Positions 47,622-56,011 of a stretch of DNA of 64,000 bases are shown here, piece by piece (the stretch's first letter is position 1; each line of letters opens with the position of its first letter). The notes under the pieces were generated by a model. It was not told where the DNA came from. It ran no database searches and saw only the letters and a list, made by a program, of their open reading frames with translations. The position numbers and the translations under genes are program-made. The stretch is taken from the NCBI RefSeq assembly GCF_021283305.1, contig NZ_JAJSOK010000025.1, positions 1 to 64,000 of the forward strand. Reading direction: 5' to 3'. This DNA comes from Pseudonocardia kujensis. Lineage in GTDB: Bacteria > Actinomycetota > Actinomycetes > Mycobacteriales > Pseudonocardiaceae.

Positions 47622-49882
47622 TGCCGGTGGAAACTTCTGTCAACGACCCGGCGCCGCTTAGCAACAGTCCGTGGGAGCAGCTGACGAGGCCCCAGACGAT
47701 CGCGTCGGTGGGAGCCTCAGAGCGAATTTCGTTCCACGCGAAACTTGTAAAGAACAACGAACTTCTCGGCTATCGGGGTCGAATTGTCCCGGTGAATCCG
47801 AACAGGGCGACCGTGTTCGACGTCGCGTGTTCACCGAGCTTGTCAGACCTCGACGCGCCGGCCGACGTCGCGGTCGTCAGTGTCGGTGCTAGCAGAGTGC
47901 TCGACGCTGTCGAGAGCGGACTCGCTGCCGGGATTCGAGCGTTCGTCGTGAACACCGCTGGACTCGGCGAAGCCGACGCGCGCGGCCGCGCCGCTCAGGT
48001 TCGGATTGCGCAGCGTTGTCGAGAGCACGGCGCGATGCTCATCGGGCCCAACTGCCTCGGTCTCATCAATTTGCACGAACCCGTCGCACTCTATGGCGCC
48101 GAGGTGCCTTATGGACTGCCAGTCGGTGGCGTCGCCCTCATAGCGCAGAGCGGGTCGGCCACGATCTCGATGATGAACACCGGGCGCTCGTTCGGATTCT
48201 CGACCATCGTGTCCACCGGCAACGAGGCCGTCGTGTCGTCGGAGGACATCCTGGAGAAGCTGGTCGAAGACCCGGCGACCACCGCCATCGCGTTGTTCAC
48301 CGAAGGTCTGCGCGACGGCGAGCGGTTCCGTAGAGCGGTGCTGCGCGCCCACGAGCTGAACAAGCTCGTGGTCGTCCTAAAGGTCGGTATGACCGAGGGA
48401 TCGCGGAAGATCGTCCAGAGCCACACCGGTGCGTTGGCTGGACACGGGCGCGTGACCGAGGCGGTCTTCCGCGATCTCGGGGTCGTTCTGGTGCGGGACT
48501 ACGATGAGCTGTGCGAGGTGCTGACCCTTGCAACCTCCGCGCGGTCGACGACCATCGGATCCTCGATAGGTCTGGTCGCGTTCTCTGGCGGGGAGCTATC
48601 GCTGGTCGCCGACCGCGCCTCCGACGTGGGGCTCAGCCTGGCACAGCTGTCCCAGCCCACACAGGAGCAGATCCGAACGAGCATCGGGATGTCGCCTCAC
48701 GACTCTGTCGACAATCCGTTCGACGTTGGCGCGGCATCAGCTTTGTCCCTGCCGCTAGGCAAGCGTTTCGCAAGCGCTGTCTCGGCGATGCTTCAGGACG
48801 ACGACGTCGACACGGTCGTCGTCGCCCAGGACGCTCAGCACGCGTTCAACGCCGGTCAAGTCGCCTTTTACCAGGAGATCTTTGAGAATCTCAGTGCAGA
48901 GGGCGCGACCGCCACCAAGCCACTGGTGCTACTGAGCAACCTCAATGCCGACATCCACCCGTCCCTGGCCGCCGCTCCGGCGTCGGCGGGCATTCCGATC
49001 CTTCGCGGAACGCGGCCAGCACTCACAGCTATTGCAGCGATCGCCGCCAGGAACGCGACGGTCGGGAGACTCGCGTCGGCTGGGGTTGCACCCGGCGGCC
49101 CATCGGCTACTGGGGCCGCCTTCGACCGCTGGGTCGCGGGCCTGCGCGGTGCCGAACCAGCTGAGGACGAACTCCGTGAGCTGTTGAGGGCATATGACAT
49201 CGACGTCGTCCCCGAAGAGTTGTGTTGTGACAAGGTGAGCGCAGCCGCTGCAGCCGCACGATGGGGTCGGGTCGCGATGAAGGTAGTGTCACCTGATATC
49301 GCGCACAAGTCCGACGTAGGCGGTGTCGTTCTTGACGTCGCCAATCCAGCTGACGCGGAACGTGCGTACGAGTCGATCCTGACCCGAGTCGGGGAGGCGG
49401 CACCCGAGGCGAGGATCAATGGGGTCCTCGTGTCACCCATGATCGGCGAGTCTGCCGCCGAGGTCGTCGTAGGAGGATTCGTTGACGAGGTCCACGGACC
49501 GGTGGTCATGCTCGGAGTCGGCGGAATCCTGGTCGAGCTTCTCGACGACGTCGCCTTCGCGATGGCTCCGGTCACGGCTGAGCACGTCCAGGACTTGCTG
49601 CGCACCATCAAGCTGGGAACACTCCTCGGGGGTGTTCGCGGACGGGCCCCCTTGGCGGGCACGGAGCTCGCGGGTGCGATCGCCCGCTTCAGCAGGTTGA
49701 TCTCCGACGCCGCAGATAGTCTGGTGTCGATCGAGATCAACCCGATACTCGTCGGTCACGACTCCGCAGTGGCAGTCGATGCCGCGGCTGTCCTGAAGAC
49801 GGGGTGCCGACGAGCCGTTAGCCGAGGCGTCGAGCCCGTGCGCGCGTCGAGCACCTCGCTCGTCGAAGGGTGCGACGCATGA
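47621..49882 (+). CDS. NDP-forming acyl-CoA synthetase (acetate-CoA ligase type, fused)
   Basis: A 753-residue ligase that joins alpha and beta subunits of NDP-forming acyl-CoA synthetases. The N-terminal CoA-binding Rossmann region reads TIASVGASERISFHAKLVKN, then IVPVNPNRATVF. The succinyl-CoA-ligase-like part holds the phosphohistidine loop (IVQSHTGALAGHG, with the active His) and AMLIGPNCLGLINL. The C-terminal ATP-grasp has GRVAMKVVSPDIAHKSDVGG and ARINGVLVSPMI. The enzyme makes acyl-CoA from a free acid with ATP, giving ADP and phosphate. It works with the crotonase before it. Confidence 0.92.
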   Translation: MPVETSVNDPAPLSNSPWEQLTRPQTIASVGASERISFHAKLVKNNELLGYRGRIVPVNPNRATVFDVACSPSLSDLDAPADVAVVSVGASRVLDAVESGLAAGIRAFVVNTAGLGEADARGRAAQVRIAQRCREHGAMLIGPNCLGLINLHEPVALYGAEVPYGLPVGGVALIAQSGSATISMMNTGRSFGFSTIVSTGNEAVVSSEDILEKLVEDPATTAIALFTEGLRDGERFRRAVLRAHELNKLVVVLKVGMTEGSRKIVQSHTGALAGHGRVTEAVFRDLGVVLVRDYDELCEVLTLATSARSTTIGSSIGLVAFSGGELSLVADRASDVGLSLAQLSQPTQEQIRTSIGMSPHDSVDNPFDVGAASALSLPLGKRFASAVSAMLQDDDVDTVVVAQDAQHAFNAGQVAFYQEIFENLSAEGATATKPLVLLSNLNADIHPSLAAAPASAGIPILRGTRPALTAIAAIAARNATVGRLASAGVAPGGPSATGAAFDRWVAGLRGAEPAEDELRELLRAYDIDVVPEELCCDKVSAAAAAARWGRVAMKVVSPDIAHKSDVGGVVLDVANPADAERAYESILTRVGEAAPEARINGVLVSPMIGESAAEVVVGGFVDEVHGPVVMLGVGGILVELLDDVAFAMAPVTAEHVQDLLRTIKLGTLLGGVRGRAPLAGTELAGAIARFSRLISDAADSLVSIEINPILVGHDSAVAVDAAAVLKTGCRRAVSRGVEPVRASSTSLVEGCDA

Positions 49883-50238
49883 TCACAGCGTCCGGTGAAC
49901 CACGCGGCGAGACCATGGCCGCTCGTCACGGCGGCTCCGTCGCACCGCTGCACGATTCGGCGACGGATCAGCTGATTGCCATCTTTAAGGCGCTCGGCGA
50001 GAAGAGCCGGATGGAGGTCTTCCGTCTGGTCTTGGAACACGGTGAGATCGGCTGTACCGAACTCGAAGAACGCCTGTCGGTCTCCAAGTCGACCATCAGC
50101 TATCACGTCAAGACGTTGTACCAAGCCGGGTTGATCGAGATCCAGCGCCGCGGACGGTTCTTCCATTACTACCTGCGGCAAGACGTTGCGGACCGCTATG
50201 TGCCGTTCTTGGCCGGAATCCTGTCCTCTGAGTTCTGA
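49879..50238 (+). CDS. ArsR-family regulator
   Basis: A 119-residue winged-helix regulator: IAIFKALGEKSRMEVFRLVL, EIGCTELEERLSVSKSTISY and HVKTLYQAGLIEIQRRGRFF. It has no obvious metal-binding cysteine set, so a small organic ligand or a non-metal signal is likelier. Its ATG overlaps the ligase stop (ATGA, 49879-49882), so it is part of the operon and probably regulates it. A GTG at 49870 is possible but lacks a ribosome binding site. Confidence 0.85.
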   Translation: MITASGEPRGETMAARHGGSVAPLHDSATDQLIAIFKALGEKSRMEVFRLVLEHGEIGCTELEERLSVSKSTISYHVKTLYQAGLIEIQRRGRFFHYYLRQDVADRYVPFLAGILSSEF

Positions 50239-50399
50239 CCTTGCGCTGTTTGTGAACTGCGCCTCGTCGCGCGGGGTGTAGTTCGGGCGCCCTCGCCGCA
50301 CGGGCGCGACGGGACGTCGAACCCGTCTTGGCAATCGGTGAATGCGCATGTGGACCCTCTCGCGAGCTCCTCCCATAGAACGAAGTAGGAGTGTGCCCT

Positions 50400-51719
50400 A
50401 TGGAACAGCCAATCAGTATCTCGGAGACCGAACCGGCGGTGTCTCATTCCACGGTGCGCCGAGTGGTCGCCGCATCGACTGCGGGAACGGCACTGGAGTG
50501 GTACGACTACTTCGCTTACGGCACGGCGTCGGCGCTGGTCTTCAACCGCCTCTTCTTTCCGAGTCTCAGTCCGCTCGCTGGCACTCTCGTGTCGTTTCTC
50601 GCGTTTGCCTCAGGGTTTCTGATGCGGCCGCTCGGCGCGGTCGTGTTCGGTCACATGGGGGACCGGTACGGGCGCAAGTTCACGCTCCTGGTGACTGTGA
50701 CAGGGATGGGTATCGCGACCGGGTTGATCGGTCTGCTGCCCACTTATGAAGCCATCGGGACGCTGGCGCCGATTTTCCTTGTGAGCCTGCGCCTCCTTCA
50801 GGGTTTGAGTGTCGGAGGTGAGTGGGGTGGAGCTGCGACGATCTGCTTGGAACATGCGCCTCCCGGCTACGCGGCGCGCTACACAATGTTCGTGCAGATG
50901 GGCGGGCCGATGGGCACCCTGCTCTCAACCGGCATGTATGCACTCTTGAACCTGCTGCCGGGCGACGACTTCATCAGCTGGGGTTGGCGCATTCCGTTCC
51001 TGGCGTCATTCGTCTTCGTGTTCATCGGCATGTACATGCGCTTGCGGATCGAGGAGTCGCCGGTGTTCCAAGAGGCGCTCGAGCGCGAGAACGTCGCCAA
51101 GGCACCGCTCATCGCCACACTTCGTACATCGTGGCGGCAGGTGGTCGCCGGAGTGTTCGTCGTGCAGAGTGGCTTCTACGTCGTCACCACCTTCGTCCTC
51201 AGCTACGGTACGACCGTACTCGGCCTGCCACGTCCGCTCATCCTCACTGCGACACTGCTGGGTACAGTCGTGGAGATTGGCGTGATCTGCATCTACGGAA
51301 TCTTGGCCGACAGGTACGGAGCCGTCAGGGTGTTCATCGTGAGCACCGCGCTCAACATCGTAGTGGCCTTTCCGGTTTTCCTACTCGTCGACACTAAAGT
51401 TCCCGTCCTGGTCACGCTCGGTGTCGTGTTGGGGATCGCGATTGTGGCGAGTCCGTTCGGAGTGCTCGGTGTGGTGCTCGGGAAATGGTTTGCCGTCGAG
51501 ACGCGCTACACGGGACTGTCGGTCTCTTACCAGGTCGGCAGCATCGCGAGCGGCTTCCTGCCGAGCATCTGCATCGGTGTGCTCGATGTCGCCGGAGGAC
51601 GATCATGGGGCGTGTCGGCATTGCTGGTGCTGATCGCGATCATCGCGCTGGTCGGATGCCTCGCAGGCCAAGCCACGCTTAAGCGCACGTCGGCATCTTC
51701 CATCGTGTCATCCCTGTAG
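50400..51719 (+). CDS. MHS-family MFS transporter (ShiA/PcaT-like)
   Basis: A 439-residue major-facilitator transporter with 12 membrane helices. Family motifs are ALEWYDYFAYGTASALVFNR (helix 1 D-Y motif), RPLGAVVFGHMGDRYGRK (the G-x-x-x-D-R-x-G-R-R motif) and LLQGLSVGGEWGGAATICLE. MHS members carry aromatic acids, osmolytes or dicarboxylates in symport with protons. ATG 50400 follows AGTAGGAG. It very likely imports the acid that the upstream NDP-forming ligase activates. Confidence 0.92.
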   Translation: MEQPISISETEPAVSHSTVRRVVAASTAGTALEWYDYFAYGTASALVFNRLFFPSLSPLAGTLVSFLAFASGFLMRPLGAVVFGHMGDRYGRKFTLLVTVTGMGIATGLIGLLPTYEAIGTLAPIFLVSLRLLQGLSVGGEWGGAATICLEHAPPGYAARYTMFVQMGGPMGTLLSTGMYALLNLLPGDDFISWGWRIPFLASFVFVFIGMYMRLRIEESPVFQEALERENVAKAPLIATLRTSWRQVVAGVFVVQSGFYVVTTFVLSYGTTVLGLPRPLILTATLLGTVVEIGVICIYGILADRYGAVRVFIVSTALNIVVAFPVFLLVDTKVPVLVTLGVVLGIAIVASPFGVLGVVLGKWFAVETRYTGLSVSYQVGSIASGFLPSICIGVLDVAGGRSWGVSALLVLIAIIALVGCLAGQATLKRTSASSIVSSL

Positions 51720-51741
51720 GAGCGGGGCCGGGCAACCCCCA

Positions 51742-53262
51742 GTTCTTGTAGTTGATCTATTTCTTTCGGTCCTTCGCCGTGTTCTTGGGCGCGTCGGAGC
51801 AGGCGGCGGGGTCAAGGAGCGCCCGTGAGGGCGCCCGCGTCAGCGGCCGGAGGTCCTTGAGCCCGTCGCCGATCGACGCACGCTGTTCGAGGCGGAGGAT
51901 CGGTGACGCGGCGTCTCCGGGTGCTCGGGTCGACGAGTCTGCTGCTGCTCCAGTGGCCGAGGATCCCCGGCGGGATCGGACAGGCCCAGAAGGGCTGTCA
52001 GTCATCCCTTCGCCGCCCGGGGTGTGCGGGCGGCATGGTGCGCTGCGCAGGGTCGCGGTGGCGAGGTCAATCACAAGGGGCGACCACGCCGCCCCGGAGC
52101 ACGCCGGGTGCGGGGGTCATGACACGAAACGACCTGCGCCGCCGCGAGTTCTTCAGGGCGCTCACGCCGACCTGGCCCGGGTCCGGGCCGGGGCCGGTAG
52201 GCAGCGGATCTGATGATCGCGCAGCCCGTAGAACACCAGCTCCACCAGTTCCCGGGCCGCCGCGACCACCCCGGTGTTATGCCCGCGCCGCTCACCGACC
52301 CGGTCCCGCAGCCGGCCCAGGCGCGTCTGCGCCGGGACGCGTTGCACCGCCTCGACCGCGGCCCAGCGCACCAACCGGCTGCCCTGCTTGGTGATCCGGC
52401 CCCGGTGACAGGTGGTGTCGGACTCGTGATGCTTGGGCGTCAGCCCGGCCCAACTGGCCAGCTGCTGCGGGCGGGCGAACCGAGTGACATCGCCGATCTC
52501 GGCGACGAACACCGCGGCCAGCACCGGACCCACCCCCGGGATGGCCTGGATCGCCACATACCCGGGATCACCGCGCAGCCGCCCGGCCACCAGCCGCGCG
52601 AACGTGTCGATCTCGAAGTCCAGCATCCCGATCAACCGCAGCAGCGAGTCCACCCGAGCCCGCGACTCCACCGCCAACGGCGACGCGGCCAGCAACCGCT
52701 GCCCGCCCGGCCCGAACAGATCACTCATCGGCACCGCCACCCCGGCCGCCGCGAGCAGCGCATGCACCTGGCACTTCAGCCCGGTGCGCGCCCCGACCAG
52801 CTTGGCCCGGTGCCGCACCCACCCGCGCAGCTCCCGGGTCGCCGGCGGGGCGATCCACGCCTCCGGCAGCCGGCCCATCCGCAACAGATCCGCCAGGTCC
52901 GCGGCATCGCGCTCGTCGTTCTTCACCCGCCGCAACCCGAACATCGTCACGCCCAGCGGATGCGCCAGATGCACCCGCGCACCCAGCTCGGCCAACGCGT
53001 CCGCCGCCCAGTACCAGCCGTACGTGGCCTCCAGCACCACCTCCGGCGCCTCACCCGCCCGCGCCATCACCCGCCGCAGATACTCCCGATCATTGGAGAT
53101 CCGCACCGTCTCCAGCCGCTCCCCGGCCTCGGTCATCCGCACCAACACCGACCGCCGCCGATGCAGATCCATCCCGACGAACTGCCGTCCCTCGTATGCT
53201 CCACTCACAGGGGCCTCCCAAATCGTTGATGTGAAGCACCTCGAGCATGAGCCGAGGGTCAC
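51742..53262 (-). mobile_element. IS110-family element, copy 1 (intact transposase)
   Basis: An element on the minus strand with the transposase at 52162-53208 and a long 3' non-coding end down to about 51742. That end is homologous to the 3' end of the second copy (54158-54590). Shared features are gatcaactacaagaac (complement of 51742-51757), a ctccttgac...ccgcc run and a GCGCCC/GGGCGC hairpin (51819-51834) with a different loop. Ends of IS110-family elements lack inverted repeats, so the limits are approximate. Confidence 0.75.
52162..53208 (-). CDS. IS110-family transposase (DEDD type)
   Basis: A 348-residue transposase. The N-terminal RuvC-like domain holds the DEDD residues: FVGMDLHRRRSVLV, VVLEATYGWYWAADA and VKNDERDAADLADLLR. 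The C-terminal Tnp_IS116-type domain contains IPGVGPVLAAVFVAEIGDVT and the serine motif QQLASWAGLTPKHHES, then RGRITKQGSRLVRWAAVEA. The GTG start at 53208 has GGAGG five bases before it. Enzymes of this family recombine DNA guided by an element-encoded bridge RNA. Both domains look intact. Confidence 0.9.
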   Translation of the reverse strand: MSGAYEGRQFVGMDLHRRRSVLVRMTEAGERLETVRISNDREYLRRVMARAGEAPEVVLEATYGWYWAADALAELGARVHLAHPLGVTMFGLRRVKNDERDAADLADLLRMGRLPEAWIAPPATRELRGWVRHRAKLVGARTGLKCQVHALLAAAGVAVPMSDLFGPGGQRLLAASPLAVESRARVDSLLRLIGMLDFEIDTFARLVAGRLRGDPGYVAIQAIPGVGPVLAAVFVAEIGDVTRFARPQQLASWAGLTPKHHESDTTCHRGRITKQGSRLVRWAAVEAVQRVPAQTRLGRLRDRVGERRGHNTGVVAAARELVELVFYGLRDHQIRCLPAPARTRARSA

Positions 53263-53335
53263 GAGGAGCGGAGGCCCCGCTCCTTCATCGCATCACAGGC
53301 GAACAACTCACAGGAAGCGGTATAGAGAAAGACAA

Positions 53336-53366
53336 ATCAAGCGGTCCGAAAAATTCGGGGCAGACC
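53336..53366. repeat. Orphan right end of an IS3-family element
   Basis: aatcaagcggtccgaaaaattcggggcagacca is nearly the same as the right end of the IS3 element in the Fic gene (37325-37359: aattcaagcggtccgaaaat, then ttcggggctgatca). No IS3 genes are left next to it. It joins straight to the middle of an IS110 transposase, so a past IS3 insertion cut that gene, followed by deletion. Confidence 0.7.
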
Positions 53367-54157
53367 ACCTGGCGCACCCCGCTGGGGTGAAGATGTTCTC
53401 CTACCGAAGGGTCAAGAACGATCAGCGGGATGCCGCGGACCTGGCGGATCTGCTGCGGATGGGCCGGCTGCCCGAGGCCTGGATCGCCCCACCGGCGACC
53501 CGGGAGCTGTGCGGCTGGGTGCGGCATCGGGCGAAGCTGGTCGGGCTGCGCAGCAACCTCAAGTGCCAGGTGCACGCGGTGCTGGCTGGCGCCGGGGTGG
53601 CGGTGCCGATGAGTGATCTGTTCGGCCCGTCGGGTCAGCGGTTGCTGGGTTCGGCCCGACTCTCGCTGGAGTCGCGCTCACGGGTGGACTCGTTGTTGGG
53701 GCTGATCACCGCGCTGGACGTCGAGATCGACACCTTCGCCACGCTGGTCGCCGGGCGACTGCGCGCCGACCCCGGCTACCGGGCCATCCAGGCCTTTCCC
53801 GGGGTCGGCCCGACCCTGGCCGCGGTGTTTGTCGCCGAGGTCGGCGAAATCAGCCGCTTCGCCCGGCCCGGGCAGCTGGCTTCCTGGGCAGGGCTGACCC
53901 CGATCCACCACGAGTCCGACACTCGGGTGCGCCGCGGCCGGATCACCAAGCAGGGCTCGCGGTTGGTGCGCTGGGCCGCGGTCGAGGCCGTCCAGCGCGT
54001 GCCCGGGCACACCCGCCTCGGGCAGCGTCGTGACCGGGTGGCTGAACGCCGCGGCCGCAGCATCGGGGTCGTCGCCGCTGCCCGTGACCTGGTCACACTG
54101 GTGTTCTACGGCCTACGCGATCACCATCTGCGTTGCCTGGCAGCCCCGGCGGCATGA
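53367..54157 (+). pseudogene. IS110-family transposase, 5' truncated
   Basis: Encodes LAHPAGVKMFSYRRVKNDQR, then DAADLADLLRMGRLPEAWIA and FPGVGPTLAAVFVAEVGEIS, with WAGLTPIHHESDTRVRRGRI, and ends GLRDHHLRCLAAPAA. It matches the copy-1 protein residue by residue for most of its length but differs often enough (SLESRSRVDSLLGLITALDV) to be a separate lineage, not a fresh duplicate. Residues before ARVHLAHP are absent, replaced by an IS3 end. It can no longer make an active enzyme. Confidence 0.85.
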
Positions 54158-54590
54158 GGCAGCCGATCCTGCGGTGGACGCGGATCGGCACAGTCATGAT
54201 CCCCGAGCCGGCTCGAGGCTGTCGGCTCGGCGTGATCGCCCCGTCTGATTGATCTCGTCCACCGCAACCCCGTTGCCGCAGCGCACCATGCCGCCCAGAC
54301 CTTCCGGCGCGGCGAAGGGATGACCGACAGCCCCGACGGGGGCCTGTCCACCCGGCCCGGGCGATCCGGCCCTGGAGCAGCCACACGACCACCGATCACC
54401 CCCCCCCCCGGAAGGAGAGCAGATCCGACCGGCTTCTCCGCTCCCAACAGCGTGCGCCGACCGGTGACGGCGCCAAGGACCTCCGGCCGCTGGTGCGGGC
54501 GCCCTGCGGGCGCTCCTTGACTCCGCCACCTACCTCGACGCGCCCACAACCACGCGGACAACCTCTAACAAAAAGATCAACTACAAGAAC
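53367..54590 (+). mobile_element. IS110-family element, copy 2 (5' truncated)
   Basis: A plus-strand copy related to copy 1, head to head with it. It keeps the transposase from about residue 90 and the entire roughly 430-base 3' non-coding region up to gatcaactacaagaac (54575-54590). The 5' end, including the start codon and first catalytic Asp, is missing. The 3' end keeps the hairpin GCGCCC...GGGCGC at 54499-54513. Confidence 0.72.
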
Positions 54591-54892
54591 GGGAGGTTGA
54601 CCGGCCCCGCTCCTTCAGGGATGACTGTGAGGATGGCGTAGCCGGCCCGGTGATGGTGGGTTGGTGGTGACAGCGGCGGTGTGGCCCTTGTCCTGACTGG
54701 CCCCTGCGGGGTGCCTTGGCGCGGACTTGCCCGCTCGTCGTTGTCGGCACCGGCCCGTGGCCGGAGTAGCTGGCCTGATCAGGAGCATGACCGCGGAGCT
54801 CAGACCCTCTGGCGTGTCTCGTCACAGTCCTGCCGGCTCCGACCCGGGACCGGGACCTTCACGTCCCTCCAGGCAGAGGAGAACGCCCGGCC
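54591..54892. other. Non-coding stretch, likely 5' region of an IS110 relic
   Basis: About 300 bases between the second IS110 copy and a third, deleted one. I see short GC-rich dyads but no gene. It could be the upstream non-coding end of the third element. Confidence 0.4.
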
Positions 54893-55141
54893 ATGGTGAC
54901 AGAACACGCGCCACAACAGCAGAGCGAGCAGCGGACCGACGGGCAGGTTCGGTTGGCCGAGCTGGTCGAGTTCGTGATCGGGGTGGACACCCACGCCGAC
55001 ACCCACACGGCCGCGCTCGTGGCGGCCGCCAAGTCCGACCCGATCGACGCCGAACGCGCCGCCCGCGACGCCCTGGCCCGCAAGGCGACACTCGGGCCGC
55101 CACGCTGCCCACACCTAATCTGTGACCCGACCAGCACCTAG
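54893..55141 (+). pseudogene. IS110-family transposase relic with internal deletion
   Basis: Starts at ATG 54893 and reads VTEHAPQQQSEQRTDGQVRL, VIGVDTHADTHTAALVAAAK (the first catalytic Asp region) and then directly SDPIDAERAARDALARKA. In intact relatives these two segments lie about 100 residues apart, so the middle has been deleted in frame. The last residues before the stop are unrelated. It belongs to a different IS110 branch from the pair before it. Confidence 0.75.
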
Positions 55142-55185
55142 CGACCAAGGATCGCTAGCCCGGCCAATAAAGATCAACACGAGGC

Positions 55186-56011
55186 CTACTCGCGGATTCG
55201 GGTCTGATCGAGCGCCGTGTCAGGTCCGACGAGGAACGCCAGGTCGGCTCGCCGGCTCACCTCGAACTTGCGGAACAGGTTCTTGACATGCCCCTTCACG
55301 GTGCTCCAGCCAACCCGGAGGCGAAGACCGATCTCGCTGTTCGTCCAGCCCCGGGCCACGAGCGCCAGGACATCCCGTTCGCGCGGAATGAGCCGAATCG
55401 ACATCGTCGGGACCTCGGGACGACGGTGCTCGGGTCGGCCGGGATGCGGAGGGCGGCGGGGCGGGGCGGGGCGTCCTCGAGCGCCCATCTCCTCCTTGTG
55501 GCGTTCTCGGTCCGGGAGAGCGGCCCCCGCCGCTCGCTGGGCCGCAGCCCTGCGTACAGCGTTGATCTTGTCGGCGGGCGAGGAGTCCCGTGGGATGACG
55601 CTCAGACAGGAGGGGCGCAGCGCGCACCCACACCTGGTCATCGGCGGAACCGGTGAGCAGCAGCATGGTCGGCATGCCCGGCCCCTGCAGTTGGCGCACC
55701 CAACCGAGATCGTCGATGTCGTTGATCAGATCGGCGTCGACGACGACCACGTCGGCGGCCCTCGTGGCTGGGGCCGAGGCGGCCATGGCCGGGTCCGGGA
55801 TTCGGAGACCACGCGTGCATGGGTCGGTCCGCCGATGAAGGTCGGTGCGCAGTGCCAAGGCCGTCTGTGGCGGGCATACCAGCGCCACCCGCAGTGGGTG
55901 TCCCGCCCGCGGCGCGCCACGAACAACGGTGGTCGCCTGTCCGCGGGCCCCCGGTCTGAGCCGGAGGAGTCCTCCGGCAGTCGGCGGGCCGGGACGCTCA
56001 TCGGAAGGCAC
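55186..56011 (-). pseudogene. LuxR-type response-regulator-like protein, frameshifted
   Basis: In the first frame (from GTG 56011) a receiver-like part reads LRVALVCPPQTALALRTDLH, AADVVVVDADLINDIDDLGW and TMLLLTGSADDQVWVRA. A shift at about 55615, consistent with loss of two bases in a GC repeat, moves the match to a second frame: LRPSCLSVIPRDSSPADKIN. The LuxR helix-turn-helix then follows as LIPRERDVLALVARGWTNSE, IGLRLRVGWSTVKGHVKN and LFRKFEVSRR. It follows the glutaryl-CoA dehydrogenase gene with a short overlap and may be its regulator if the shift is an error. Confidence 0.72.

Noticed and set aside
54405..54415. Run of C residues (about ten) near 54401-54413 as a possible assembly gap or phase-variable tract
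   Set aside because: It lies in the non-coding end of an IS110 copy, so a length change would have no coding effect; no further evidence.
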